A stretch of 44,606 bases of DNA from Betaproteobacteria bacterium. Lineage in GTDB: Bacteria; Pseudomonadota; Gammaproteobacteria; Burkholderiales; SG8-39. A program made the translations under genes and the position numbers. Under the pieces are notes generated by a model. That model saw only the letters and a program-made list of their open reading frames with translations. It had not been told where the DNA came from and made no database searches. The stretch covers positions 1 through 44,606 of the forward strand of contig JACRAS010000198.1 in NCBI GenBank assembly GCA_016234705.1. Direction: 5' to 3'. This document shows, one piece after another, positions 1-7,327 of this stretch; the first letter of the stretch is position 1; every line of letters starts with the position of its first letter.

Positions 1-383
1 TAATCATCTGGATTGAGTCATCGGTCTGCTTGATTTCCAATGGCTTAATGGAATAAGTCCCCTCTTTAGCCGTGATTACATTTTGGTCGCTTAGCCAACC
101 AATCTCCCATTTATGCTCCGCGGTATGATGTCCTGATGAGCTGCCCATGATGCCAGAATAATCGCCATATTCATTGCTTTCACAGTCATAAGTAAACGGC
201 TGGAATCCGTTATTGCCCAAACACATATAAGAATTGGCATGGTGCGCCCCAAAATTGTGGCCAAGCTCATGCCCCACTACTCTCAAATTAAAATAAAAGT
301 CCCATGAAATGCTGAAATTAACAATTTTTCCATCGGGGAGCGTGTATGAATTTTTACCCAGAGTCCCATAGCCGCCTGCACAT
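1..383 (-). CDS. Metzincin-type zinc metallopeptidase fragment (gametolysin/M11-like), both ends missing
   Basis: An open minus-strand frame with no stop runs from about 383 down to base 1, roughly 125 codons. It contains HELGHNFGAHH, the metzincin zinc signature HExxHxxGxxH, encoded around 243-275. About 35 residues later comes EYGDYSGIMGSS, which resembles a metzincin Met-turn, then HKWEIGWL, typical of gametolysin (M11) relatives. These enzymes are normally secreted proteases with three zinc-binding His. The start and signal peptide are missing, because the frame runs into a lactate dehydrogenase-like gene near 375-386, and the C-terminus lies beyond base 1. Base composition is clearly AT-richer than in the rest of the window. 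The domain call is fairly secure; the exact family is less so. The fragment is probably not native to this genome. Confidence 0.7.
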
Positions 384-941
384 GAGCATGTTGCGCAAGG
401 TGATCTTGGGCGGCGCGGACAGGCCGTTCCTGATGTCCTTATGCCGCTGCCCCATGATCTGCAGGTCGAGGGTGAGCACCAGCGCCGAGCACCCGGCGGA
501 CTTGGCACGGTCGATCAGACGCTTGATGAAATCGCGGTCGCGCATCACATAGAGCTGAAACCAGAAGGGCTTGCTCACGTTCTCGGCGACGTCTTCGATC
601 GAGCAGATGCTCATGGTGGACAGCGTGAACGGTACGCCGAATTTCTCGGCCGCGCGCGCGGCCAGAATCTCGCCGTCGGCATGTTGCATACCCAGGAGCC
701 CGACAGTCGCCAAGGCGACGGGCATGGCCACGTCCTGCCCCGCCATGGTGCTTTTCAGGCTGCGGTGTTCCATATTGACCGCCACGCGCTGGCGCAGCTT
801 GATTCCGGCGAAGTCGCTTTCGTTGGCGCGGTAGGTGCCCTCGGTCCAGGAGCCCGAATCGGCGTAGTCGTAGAACATGCGCGGCACGCGTTTTTCCGCC
901 AGAAGGCGCAGGTCTTCGACGCAGGTAATGACGTGGGGCAT
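354..941 (-). pseudogene. Truncated FMN-dependent alpha-hydroxy-acid (L-lactate) dehydrogenase
   Basis: The first ~187 residues match the N-terminal half of the lactate/glycolate oxidase family, which oxidises 2-hydroxy acids with FMN. Visible are the N-terminal DLRLLAEKRVPRMFYDYADSGSW segment (split here: DLRLLAEKRV then PRMFYDYADSGSW), a PVALATVGLLGMQHADGE stretch, FWFQLYVMRDRDF and LVLTLDLQIMGQRHKDIRNG. Family members are about 380 aa, but this frame ends at 195. Homology stops at TLRNML near base 384; the last codons and the TAA at 354-356 come from peptidase sequence read in another frame. The catalytic His and the second half of the FMN site, which lie in the C-terminal half, are missing. 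ATG at 939-941 is the natural start. Either the contig is chimeric here or the gene is truly broken. Confidence 0.8.
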
Positions 942-1025
942 GGTGTCTCCGAACGGGGGTGAGAAAATCCGGTTCTCCTAAGAGCGCCTAAGGAAATTAC
1001 CGTTAGGCGGCCGATTTAGGGGAGC

Positions 1026-1079
1026 ACGAGGGACCAAGGAAGGGGAAGGACCCTTCCTTTCCCTCCCAGGTCCCCTCGT
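1026..1079. repeat. Large imperfect inverted repeat in the lldD-SYLF intergenic region
   Basis: The outer arms ACGAGGGACC (1026-1035) and GGTCCCCTCGT (1069-1079) are complementary apart from one bulged base. The inside is a purine-rich arm (AAGGAAGGGGAAGGA) facing a pyrimidine-rich arm (TTCCTTTCCCTCCC). It would fold into a long hairpin on either strand. No T-tract follows, so it is not an obvious terminator. The divergent region 942-1193 holds nothing else beyond a smaller GCCTAA/TTAGGC dyad near 990-1012. Confidence 0.55.
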
Positions 1080-1193
1080 CTTGTTCGGTACTCTAAGGCA
1101 AAGCGCGAACGATTGCCAGAAACGCCGGGGAACCTCGCATCGCCGCGGCTTTCGGCGTAAGCTGATGCCGCAATATCCAACGGGGGACGGAAC

Positions 1194-1744
1194 ATGATCG
1201 GCAGGACTATTGCGGCTTTTATTCTCTGCATCATGCTCGGCGCCGGTCAGCCGTCGATTGCGCTCGCCGCTACCAAGGACGAGATCGATGCCAAAGTACA
1301 GCAGGCGGTCGAGGATTTCTACAAGCAGACCAGCGCCGGCAAGCGGCTGGCGCAGAAAGCGGCCGGCATGCTGGTGTTTCCGGAGGTGCTCAAAGCGGGC
1401 ATCGGCGTCGGCGGGGAGTACGGCGAAGGCGCGCTGTTGATCAAGGGAAAGACCGCCGCCTATTACAGCACCGCTGCCGCCTCGATCGGCTTCCAGCTCG
1501 GCGCCCAGGTCAAGTCCCAGATCATATTGTTCATGAATCCGAAAGTGCTGGAGAACTTTCGCAAAAGCGAAGGCTGGAAGGCGGGGGTGGATGGAAGCGT
1601 GGCGCTGGCGACGCTGGGCGCAGGCGGCGAACTCAGCACCGATACCGTCCGGCAGCCCATCATCGGCTTTATTTTCTCGAATAAAGGACTGATGTACAAC
1701 CTGACGTTCGAAGGCTCGAAGATTACCCGCCTCGAACGTTGACC
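1194..1744 (+). CDS. Secreted SYLF-domain (Ysc84-like) lipid-binding protein
   Basis: The 182-aa product starts with a signal peptide: a hydrophobic stretch at residues 5-20 and likely cleavage after SIALA near residue 25. The mature part (VFPEVLKAGIGVGGEYGEGA near residues 57-76, then GFQLGAQVKSQIILFM, then a glycine-rich barrel-like C-terminus ending GLMYNLTFEGSKITRL) is the SYLF/Ysc84 domain. Eukaryotic members bind phosphoinositides, and bacterial copies are exported proteins of uncertain role. The start ATG follows GGGGGACGGAAC, a fair ribosome site. The gene stands alone, divergent from lldD. The bacterial function is not established. Confidence 0.85.
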
Positions 1745-1794
1745 GGTTGGCGGGCGCGATCGGATCGCTGTCCGCCCTGCCTGCGAGTATATTG

Positions 1795-1837
1795 TGTTGC
1801 ACAGCAACATAACACATTATCTGATGGCTAGCATCAG
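1795..1837. repeat. Two short perfect inverted repeats upstream of the candidate sRNA
   Basis: TGTTGC-ACA-GCAACA lies at 1795-1809 and CTGATG-GCTAG-CATCAG at 1821-1837, the second followed by AAAAATAG. They sit between the SYLF gene stop and the sRNA promoter. They could be an operator pair, or the weak 3' end of the SYLF transcript. No regulator can be assigned. Confidence 0.4.
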
Positions 1838-1887
1838 AAAAATAGATGAGAAAACGGCGGGGGCTGGGCTGCCGGCGGAAAAAACTA

Positions 1888-1916
1888 TTGCGTTGCACCA
1901 TCGTTTGTTGTAATAT
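1888..1916 (+). promoter_or_regulatory. Predicted sigma-70-type promoter of the candidate sRNA
   Basis: TTGCGT at 1888-1893 and TAATAT at 1911-1916 are separated by exactly 17 bases. This places a start site near 1922-1924, right at the base of the first hairpin of the candidate sRNA. The -35 matches consensus at only three positions, so the call rests on spacing and context. Confidence 0.45.
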
Positions 1917-1922
1917 TCGTTT

Positions 1923-2000
1923 GCGGGGTTTCTCCTCCTCCTCCTTTGGAATCCCGTCTTCAGGCCGGTGGCGTTTCAACAAGCGCCATCGGTTTTTTTT
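1923..2000 (+). ncRNA. Candidate small RNA with CCUCC-repeat loop (CcsR/cuckoo-like)
   Basis: The ~78-nt transcript would fold into two hairpins. Hairpin 1 pairs GGGGTTTC (1925-1932) with GGAATCCC (1948-1955) and exposes the loop TCCTCCTCCTCCTTT (1933-1947), four UCC units complementary to Shine-Dalgarno sequences. Hairpin 2 is a rho-independent terminator with eight T (1965-2000). The layout resembles the alphaproteobacterial CcsR or cuckoo RNAs, which carry a CCUCCUCCC motif in a loop and are stress-linked. No protein frame explains the conserved-looking structure. It lies between the SYLF gene and the convergent hemerythrin gene. The role (mRNA silencing by pairing to ribosome sites) is inferred. 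Confidence 0.55.
1965..2000 (+). terminator. Rho-independent terminator
   Basis: CCGGTGGCG (1965-1973) pairs with CGCCATCGG (1984-1992), nine pairs including one G-T, across a loop of about ten bases, followed by TTTTTTTT (1993-2000). It ends the candidate sRNA on the plus strand, and possibly read-through from the SYLF gene. Confidence 0.85.
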
Positions 2001-2012
2001 CCGGCATTTCGC

Positions 2013-2444
2013 CTATTGCCCGGCGTGGCCCGTTTGTTCCCGCAGAAAGTCGCGGTACTTCATGTCCTCCTTCAACAGATGCTCGACCAATAACTGTTTG
2101 AGGCGCAAGCCTTTGAGCGCCCAGACGAAGCTGATATCGGACTCCTCGATTTCTTTCATCACGCGCGCAAACTGCGCGGCGAGCTGCGCATGCGTGGTGG
2201 TGTGGGCTGCGGTGTCCGGATATTTCCACCGGGCCAGCAATTCTTGTTCGTGCCGAAAATGATGCGTCGCTTCCATCAACATCAAATCCATCATGCGCTC
2301 GACCGTCGCTTTGTCTTCGGATCCGATGATGGATTTGTTCAGGTCGTTCACGCGCGAGATAAATTGTCGATGTTCTTCGTCCATCTCGGCAACGCCGACA
2401 CTCAAGCAGTCGCTCCACGCGATTTCCCATTCGCTTTTCTCCAT
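2013..2444 (-). CDS. Bacteriohemerythrin
   Basis: The 143-aa four-helix protein carries the full non-heme diiron hemerythrin ligand set: His25 (MDEEHRQF), His61/62 and Glu66 (ATHHFRHEQE), His81 and His85 (HTTTH), and His122 with Asp127 (EHLLKEDM). Such proteins bind O2 reversibly and serve oxygen storage, delivery or sensing in the cytoplasm. I chose the ATG at 2444 because GGAGGAGAG lies about six bases upstream and the domain begins directly after it (WEIAWSDCLSVGV). The frame stays open 30 codons further upstream, but that part looks non-coding. The gene is monocistronic and convergent with the candidate sRNA. There is no attached chemotaxis or cyclase domain. Confidence 0.93.
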   Translation of the reverse strand: MEKSEWEIAWSDCLSVGVAEMDEEHRQFISRVNDLNKSIIGSEDKATVERMMDLMLMEATHHFRHEQELLARWKYPDTAAHTTTHAQLAAQFARVMKEIEESDISFVWALKGLRLKQLLVEHLLKEDMKYRDFLREQTGHAGQ

Positions 2445-2682
2445 GGCCCTCTCCTCCCAGATCAGTTCGTCATCGACGCGAGCGGAACTTTGAATCCTGC
2501 CGATTTGGCCATCAGCCCGTTTGACCTGAATCAAGTAATCACCTATTAGGGCGATTGGAGGAAGAGCGCCCCGTCCTTCTCGGGCGCCGGAACTGACTGG
2601 GCAGTAATGTATGTGCCGGATAGCGTAAAATTGCAGCAGCCCGCACCATCATCGAGCGCCAGAGCAGCGCGGAAAGGCGTTC

Positions 2683-3534
2683 ATGAAAACTCCGAAAAGA
2701 ATCGAACCGCTCATCGACGAGGGTCTCGTCGACGAGGTCATGCGTAAGCTCATGAGCGGCAAGGAAGCCGAGGTCTACGTAGTCCGCTGCGGCGAAGATA
2801 TCCGCTGCGCGAAGGTATACAAAGAGGCCAACAAGCGCAGCTTCCGCCAGAATGTTCAGTACACCGAAGGCCGCAAGGTCAAGAACAGCCGCCGCGCCCG
2901 CGCCATGGAGAAAGGTTCCCGCTACGGCCGCCAGGAGCAGGAGCAGGCATGGCAGAACGCCGAGGCGGACGCCCTGCACCGTCTTGCCGCCGCCGGGGTG
3001 CGTGTTCCGCAGCCCTACAACTTCCTCGAGGGCGTCCTGCTGATGGAACTGGTGACCGACGAAAACGGGAATGCAGCGCCAAGGCTCAACGATCTGGCGC
3101 TAAGCGCAGCGCAGGCGCGCGAATACCATCACACACTGGTCATGCAGGTCGTGCGTATGCTTTGCGCCGGCATCGTCCACGGGGACCTGTCCGAGTACAA
3201 CGTGCTTGTCAGCAACGACGGACCGGTGATCATCGACCTCCCCCAAGCCGTCGACGCCGCGGGCAACAACAGCGCCGGCATCATGCTCCAGCGGGACGTC
3301 GACAACCTGAGCGCCTACTTCGGCCGCTTCGCCCCCGAGCTGCGAACCACCGACTACGGCCGCGAAATCTGGTCGATCTACGAGAGCGGCAAGCTGCACC
3401 CCGAGATCACGCTGACAGGTTGCTTCGAGCGCAGCAAGAAACTCGCCGACGTGGGCAGCGTCATGCGCGAAATCGACGACGTCATGAAGGAGGAGACAAC
3501 GCGTCGGCGCCACAAGCAGGCGATGGAACAATAA
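2683..3534 (+). CDS. RIO1-family atypical serine kinase/ATPase
   Basis: The 283-aa protein has the RIO fold. A degenerate nucleotide loop (SGKEAEVY, residues 25-32) is followed by the invariant Lys44 (CAKVYK). The catalytic loop is HGDLSEYN (166-173) with catalytic Asp168 and metal-binding Asn173. The metal loop is IIDLPQAVD (183-191) with Asp185, as in RIO1 rather than classical DFG kinases. RIO proteins in archaea and eukaryotes act in small-subunit ribosome maturation; the bacterial role is unsettled. The stretch after residue 50 is very basic (KVKNSRRARAMEKGSRYGR), which suggests RNA or ribosome contact. ATG follows GGAAAGGCGTTC. There are no operon partners; the downstream PPOX gene is convergent. 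Confidence 0.88.
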   Translation: MKTPKRIEPLIDEGLVDEVMRKLMSGKEAEVYVVRCGEDIRCAKVYKEANKRSFRQNVQYTEGRKVKNSRRARAMEKGSRYGRQEQEQAWQNAEADALHRLAAAGVRVPQPYNFLEGVLLMELVTDENGNAAPRLNDLALSAAQAREYHHTLVMQVVRMLCAGIVHGDLSEYNVLVSNDGPVIIDLPQAVDAAGNNSAGIMLQRDVDNLSAYFGRFAPELRTTDYGREIWSIYESGKLHPEITLTGCFERSKKLADVGSVMREIDDVMKEETTRRRHKQAMEQ

Positions 3535-3580
3535 TTCACTTTCCAGAACCTTGCGCTCGCGTTACCCGGGCACCCCGCGC

Positions 3581-4027
3581 TCAAAGCACCTGGTCGCGGT
3601 GGCCAAAACCAGCCGAGTTGTCGACGAAATATGCCCTCACCGCGGCAAGCCTATACCAGCGCACTTTTGCAAAAGCAGCGGCAATCGCAGCCGGAGCGGC
3701 CGCGAGCGGAAACTTCTTGCCGTACAGTTCCCGGATGCTCGCCTCCTCGGCGGCCGAGACCAGCTCGACCGAGCCTTCGAGCTGGATCCCTTTGATCTCC
3801 CGCCAGTCGTGGTAATCCTCATGCACGGTCGCCGCAACTCTCGCGTGTGCCGCGAGATTGAGGCCATGGCGCGACGCGGGCGAGGAGACGAAGTACAGGT
3901 TGAAGCCGTCGTTGGCGTAGAAGACGGCGGCCGCCCAGGGCCCCTCGGGGCCGTGAGTGGCGAGAGTCATCACGCAATGCCGGCCAAGGTAATCCAGCGC
4001 CCGGTCGCGCGCTCCCGCCTGGATCAT
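3581..4027 (-). CDS. PPOX-class FMN-binding split-barrel protein
   Basis: The 148-aa product has the pyridoxamine-5'-phosphate oxidase-like split barrel: CVMTLATHGPEGPWAAAVFY (residues 18-37), LYFVSSPASRHGLNL (about 44-58), then RVAATVHEDYHDWREIKGIQ with the acidic/aromatic strand of the YhbP-like subgroup, and a C-terminal RLAAVRAYFVDNSAGFGHR. Members bind FMN, F420 or heme; the substrate here is unknown. The ATG overlaps the stop of ubiX by 4 nt (ATGA), so the two are translationally coupled. This may link it to flavin chemistry, since UbiX makes prenylated FMN. That link is an inference. Confidence 0.8.
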   Translation of the reverse strand: MIQAGARDRALDYLGRHCVMTLATHGPEGPWAAAVFYANDGFNLYFVSSPASRHGLNLAAHARVAATVHEDYHDWREIKGIQLEGSVELVSAAEEASIRELYGKKFPLAAAPAAIAAAFAKVRWYRLAAVRAYFVDNSAGFGHRDQVL

Positions 4028-4623
4028 CGCTCGACTGCCGAACGCAGCGCTTCTTCGCCCACCGTTTCCTTCCAGCGCTTGAACAACTGGTGCGGAATGT
4101 CGAACTGGTCCAGCGCCTTGCCGACGGTATGATTGACGATGTCGTCTACGGTTTGCGGCCGGTTGTAGAAGGCCGGCACTGGCGGCAGCACCACGGCCCC
4201 GTAGCGCACCGCCTGGCCGAGCAATTCGATGTGTCCGAGGTGCAGCGGCGTTTCGCGAACCAGCAACACCAGGCGGCGGCGCTCTTTGAGGCAGACGTCG
4301 GCTGCCCGCGTCAGCAGGTTGTCATTGTAGGAATTGACGATTCCGGACAGCGACTTGATGGAGCATGGCGCAACCAGCATGCCGCTCGTCTGGAATGAGC
4401 CGCTCGCGATCGCGGCGCCGATGTCGCGATGACCATGCACCACGTCGGCGAGCGCCTCGACCGCAAGCACATCCCAGTCGGTTTCCTCGAGGATGGTGCG
4501 CTTCGCCGACGGCGACAGGACCAGGTGGGTCTCGATGTCGGGCATGTCCCTGAGCGCCTGCAGGGTGCGAATGCCGTACACTGCGCCGGACGCGCCGGAG
4601 ATGCCAATGATAAGTTTTCTCAT
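4024..4623 (-). CDS. ubiX: Flavin prenyltransferase UbiX
   Basis: The 199-aa protein is full length. It shows the N-terminal flavin loop GISGASGAVYG (residues 7-17), LSPSAKRTI (about 36-44), the MLVAPCSIKSLSGIVNSYND core (about 82-101) and LVLLVRETPLHLGHIELL, with the conserved prenyl-phosphate pocket residues. UbiX joins dimethylallyl phosphate to FMN, giving prenyl-FMN for UbiD-type decarboxylases in ubiquinone synthesis or aromatic-acid metabolism. No ubiD lies in the window. It is transcribed with the PPOX gene (4-nt overlap) and is divergent from a Bug-protein remnant. A Pad1-like role with another decarboxylase is possible. Confidence 0.95.
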   Translation of the reverse strand: MRKLIIGISGASGAVYGIRTLQALRDMPDIETHLVLSPSAKRTILEETDWDVLAVEALADVVHGHRDIGAAIASGSFQTSGMLVAPCSIKSLSGIVNSYNDNLLTRAADVCLKERRRLVLLVRETPLHLGHIELLGQAVRYGAVVLPPVPAFYNRPQTVDDIVNHTVGKALDQFDIPHQLFKRWKETVGEEALRSAVER

Positions 4624-4702
4624 GCAATTCCTCTGAAGTCATCCGGCTAGTCGCCGGCATCAACGCCTGGGCCATTCTTGGCAACGCTTTGCACGGCAGA
4701 CG

Positions 4703-5005
4703 CAGGAAAGGATCGATCCGGCCAAGCCCCAAAGGCTGGTTGTCGCTTTTCCGCCCGGCGGCAGCGCCGACCTTAGGGCGCGGGCACTTGTCACCAAAAT
4801 GAGTTAGCGTCCAGAGCAGCCAGTGGTCATCGACAATCGTCCCGGTGCCGGCGGCAATATCGGTTTGAACGTTGTTGCAAAAACATCTCCCGATGGATAC
4901 ACCATCGGCGTCGGTGCCTCCGGCGCGCATGCCGCGCATGCCGTAACTATAGCAGTTTACCCGAAAATGCCGTTCGACCCGGTCAAAGACTTTGCCCCGG
5001 CCTAG
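4703..5005 (+). pseudogene. Decayed fragment of a Bug/TctC-family solute-binding protein
   Basis: A single plus-strand frame reads RLVVAFPPGGSADLRARALV, an in-frame TAG at 4805-4807, then QPVVIDNRPGAGGNIGLNVV and KTSPDGYTIGVGASG, and ends YPKMPFDPVKDFAPA with TAG at 5003-5005. This is the N-terminal third of the tripartite tricarboxylate transporter periplasmic binding protein family (about 325 aa), which is much expanded in Burkholderiales. Signal peptide and C-terminal two thirds are absent, and the fragment abuts the cysN stop codon with no spacer. It is clearly non-functional. The frame may extend upstream toward 4640 with a frameshift. Confidence 0.85.
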
Positions 5006-6286
5006 CTACAGGATCATACCGGCGCCGACGGTATTGTTACTCGCCTCGTCGATGACGATAAACGCGCCGGTGCTGCGATTGGTCGCGTAGGGATCCGCGC
5101 AAAGCGGCTGCGCGAGCTTGAACGACACCCGGCCGATGTCGTTCATCCGCAGCCTTGCCGCTGCCTCGCGTTCCAGCGTATTGATGTCGAGGCGGTGGGC
5201 GATGCCCGCCACCAATGCCTTCACTTCGCGCGTGGTGTGGCGCAGACAATAGCGCCGGTTCAGATCCAGGGGTATCTCCGACAGCCAGCACAGCATCGCA
5301 TCGAGCTGCTTGCGCGGCTCGAGTGCGTCCGTCGATTCGACCATCATGTCGCCGCGGCTGATGTCGAGCTCGGCATCGAGCAGCAGGGTCACGGATTGTT
5401 CGGCGGCGGCAATGGGCACCGATCGCTCGCCCGAGCGAATGTCCTTTATCCGGGCCGCGCCGCCTGAGGGTAACACCCGAATTTCGTCCCCGAGCGCAAT
5501 CGTGCCGGACTCCACGCGGCCCATGTAGCCGCGAAAATCGTGTAGTTCCGGGTCGCCGGCGGTCTGTGGGCGACAGACGTACTGCACCGGGAAGCGGAAC
5601 GGCTCGGCGGTCTCCGAGTGGGCCCTTGGCGCCGCTTCGAGAATTTCCAGCAGCGTCGGCCCGTGATACCAGTCGAGGCGCTCGCCGCGGTCCACGACCA
5701 TGTCTCCAATGAGCGCCGACATCGGTACGAAACGCACATCCGCAATCCCGATCTGCTCGGCGAAAGCGCGGTAGTCGCGCTTAACGGCGTCAAACACCTG
5801 TTGTGAGTAGCCTACCAGGTCCATCTTGTTCACCGCGATGACAAAATGGCGAATGCCGACCAGTTGCGCTATGCAGGAATGGCGGCGGGTCTGGGTCAGC
5901 ACGCCCTTGCGCGCATCCACCAGAATGATGGCGAGGTCGGCCGTGGACGCCGCGGTGACCATGTTGCGCGTGTATTGCTCGTGGCCCGGCGCGTCGGCGA
6001 TGATGTACTTGCGCCGCCCGGTCGAGAAATAGCGGTAGGCGACGTCGATGGTGATGCCCTGTTCGCGCTCGGCCGAAAGTCCGTCCGTGAGCAAGGACAG
6101 ATCGATGCCGTCCAGCCCGCGCCGCCTCGAGGTGAGTTCGATGGCGTGCAGTGCGTCGGCGAGTACGGCCTTGGTATCGAAGAGCAGGCGCCCGATGAGC
6201 GTGCTCTTGCCGTCGTCGACGCTGCCGCAGGTGAGAAAACGCAGCAGGCCATTGTCGATCACAGACAGATTTTCAATGGCGGACAT
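5006..6286 (-). CDS. cysN: Sulfate adenylyltransferase subunit 1 (CysN GTPase)
   Basis: The 426-aa product is an EF-Tu-like GTPase that drives ATP sulfurylase (sulfate + ATP to APS). P-loop GSVDDGKST is at residues 21-29, followed by the G3 motif DAPGHEQYTRNM (about 97-108) and the G4 motif NKMDLV (about 152). Beta-barrel domains 2 and 3 follow, ending ATNRSTGAFIVIDEASNNTVGAG. It has no C-terminal CysC (APS kinase) domain, so APS is probably the end product. The ATG at 6286 shares one base with the cysD stop (TGATG), showing tight coupling. The frame runs upstream to 6724, but that part is a shadow of cysD. Confidence 0.97.
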   Translation of the reverse strand: MSAIENLSVIDNGLLRFLTCGSVDDGKSTLIGRLLFDTKAVLADALHAIELTSRRRGLDGIDLSLLTDGLSAEREQGITIDVAYRYFSTGRRKYIIADAPGHEQYTRNMVTAASTADLAIILVDARKGVLTQTRRHSCIAQLVGIRHFVIAVNKMDLVGYSQQVFDAVKRDYRAFAEQIGIADVRFVPMSALIGDMVVDRGERLDWYHGPTLLEILEAAPRAHSETAEPFRFPVQYVCRPQTAGDPELHDFRGYMGRVESGTIALGDEIRVLPSGGAARIKDIRSGERSVPIAAAEQSVTLLLDAELDISRGDMMVESTDALEPRKQLDAMLCWLSEIPLDLNRRYCLRHTTREVKALVAGIAHRLDINTLEREAAARLRMNDIGRVSFKLAQPLCADPYATNRSTGAFIVIDEASNNTVGAGMIL

Positions 6287-7245
6287 CAGAAATAGCCTTC
6301 CTTTTTCCGCTGCTCCATCGACGCCTCCGAGGTCTGGTCGTCGAGCCGGGTTGCGCCGCGTTCGGTGATCGCGATGGTCGCGGTTTCGGCGACGATTTTG
6401 TCGGTCGAATCGGCGAACGATTCCACCGGCGCCGTGCAGGGAATGTCGCCGATAGTGCGAAAGCGCACGCTCATTTCGACCACTTTTTCTCCTTGCTTCG
6501 GTGGCGTCAACTCGGTCACCGGGACCAGGGCCGTGCCGCGGCGCACGATTTGGCGGCGGTGGGCAAAATAGATGGAGGGCAGTTCCAGTTTTTCCCGCGC
6601 GATGTATTGCCATACGTCCAGCTCGGTCCAGTTCGAAATCGGGAAGGCGCGGATGTTCTCGCCCTTGAAGGTGCGGGCGTTGTAAAGATCCCACAACTCC
6701 GGACGCTGGTTCTTCGGATCCCACTGGCCGAACTCGTCACGGAAGGAGAACACCCGCTCTTTGGCCCGCGCCTTTTCCTCGTCGCGCCGCGCGCCGCCGA
6801 TGCAGCAGTCGAAACCGAACTCGGCAATGGCCTCGAGCAGCGTCACCGACTGGTGCTTGTTGCGCGACTCGGTCGGACTCTTCACTACCACGCTGCCGCG
6901 GCGGATCGATTCCTCGAGCGAGCGCACGATCAGGCGCTCGCCCAATTGCGCGGCGCGCCGGTCGCGAAATGCGAGCACCTCCCGGTAATTGTGGCCGGTG
7001 TCGATATGCAGCAGCGGGAACGGGAAACGCCCCGGCCGAAAGGCCTTCTCCGCCAATCGCAGCAAGCACACCGAATCCTTCCCGCCGGAGAACAGCAAGA
7101 CCGGATGCGCGCATTGGCCCGCCACTTCGCGCAGGATATAAATGGCTTCGGATTCCAGCCAGTCGAGGTGATCTAGGCGGGCGACGCCGGTAGCGGGCAG
7201 CGCTGCCCGGGCGAGTTCGGGTATTTCGTGATGGATAGGGTTCAT
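6286..7245 (-). CDS. cysD: Sulfate adenylyltransferase subunit 2 (CysD)
   Basis: The 319-aa catalytic subunit of heterodimeric ATP sulfurylase is full length. It shows the PP-loop SGGKDS at residues 53-58, HIDTGHNYREVLAFRD, CIGGARRDEEKARAKERVFS, the FRDEFGQWDPKNQRPELW signature and the C-terminal KKEGYF. It adenylates sulfate with energy from CysN GTP hydrolysis. It is third in the DUF934-cysH-cysD-cysN operon. The 82-bp gap to cysH upstream is the largest inside the operon and shows no convincing promoter. Confidence 0.97.
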   Translation of the reverse strand: MNPIHHEIPELARAALPATGVARLDHLDWLESEAIYILREVAGQCAHPVLLFSGGKDSVCLLRLAEKAFRPGRFPFPLLHIDTGHNYREVLAFRDRRAAQLGERLIVRSLEESIRRGSVVVKSPTESRNKHQSVTLLEAIAEFGFDCCIGGARRDEEKARAKERVFSFRDEFGQWDPKNQRPELWDLYNARTFKGENIRAFPISNWTELDVWQYIAREKLELPSIYFAHRRQIVRRGTALVPVTELTPPKQGEKVVEMSVRFRTIGDIPCTAPVESFADSTDKIVAETATIAITERGATRLDDQTSEASMEQRKKEGYF

Positions 7246-7327
7246 GATCGAAAAGGCGTTGAATTGTATTTGGCGGGATTCGAACTACGAAGCACCCAAA
7301 CCGGGGCATGCACCGGCGTGCCTGGGA

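Noticed and set aside
978-1982. Long minus-strand frame of 334 codons opposite the SYLF gene
   Set aside because: Arg- and Gly-rich shadow of the plus-strand gene with a signal peptide and a known domain; no start context and no recognisable motifs.
4624-4702. Signal-peptide region of the Bug remnant in a shifted frame
   Set aside because: A hydrophobic stretch can be read (LVAGINAWAILGNAL), but frame and composition do not allow a confident extension.
7245-7327. GTAGTTCGAATCCCGCC in the cysH-cysD gap resembles a tRNA T-arm
   Set aside because: No D-arm, anticodon arm or matching acceptor strand nearby; too short to call a tRNA or an attachment site.
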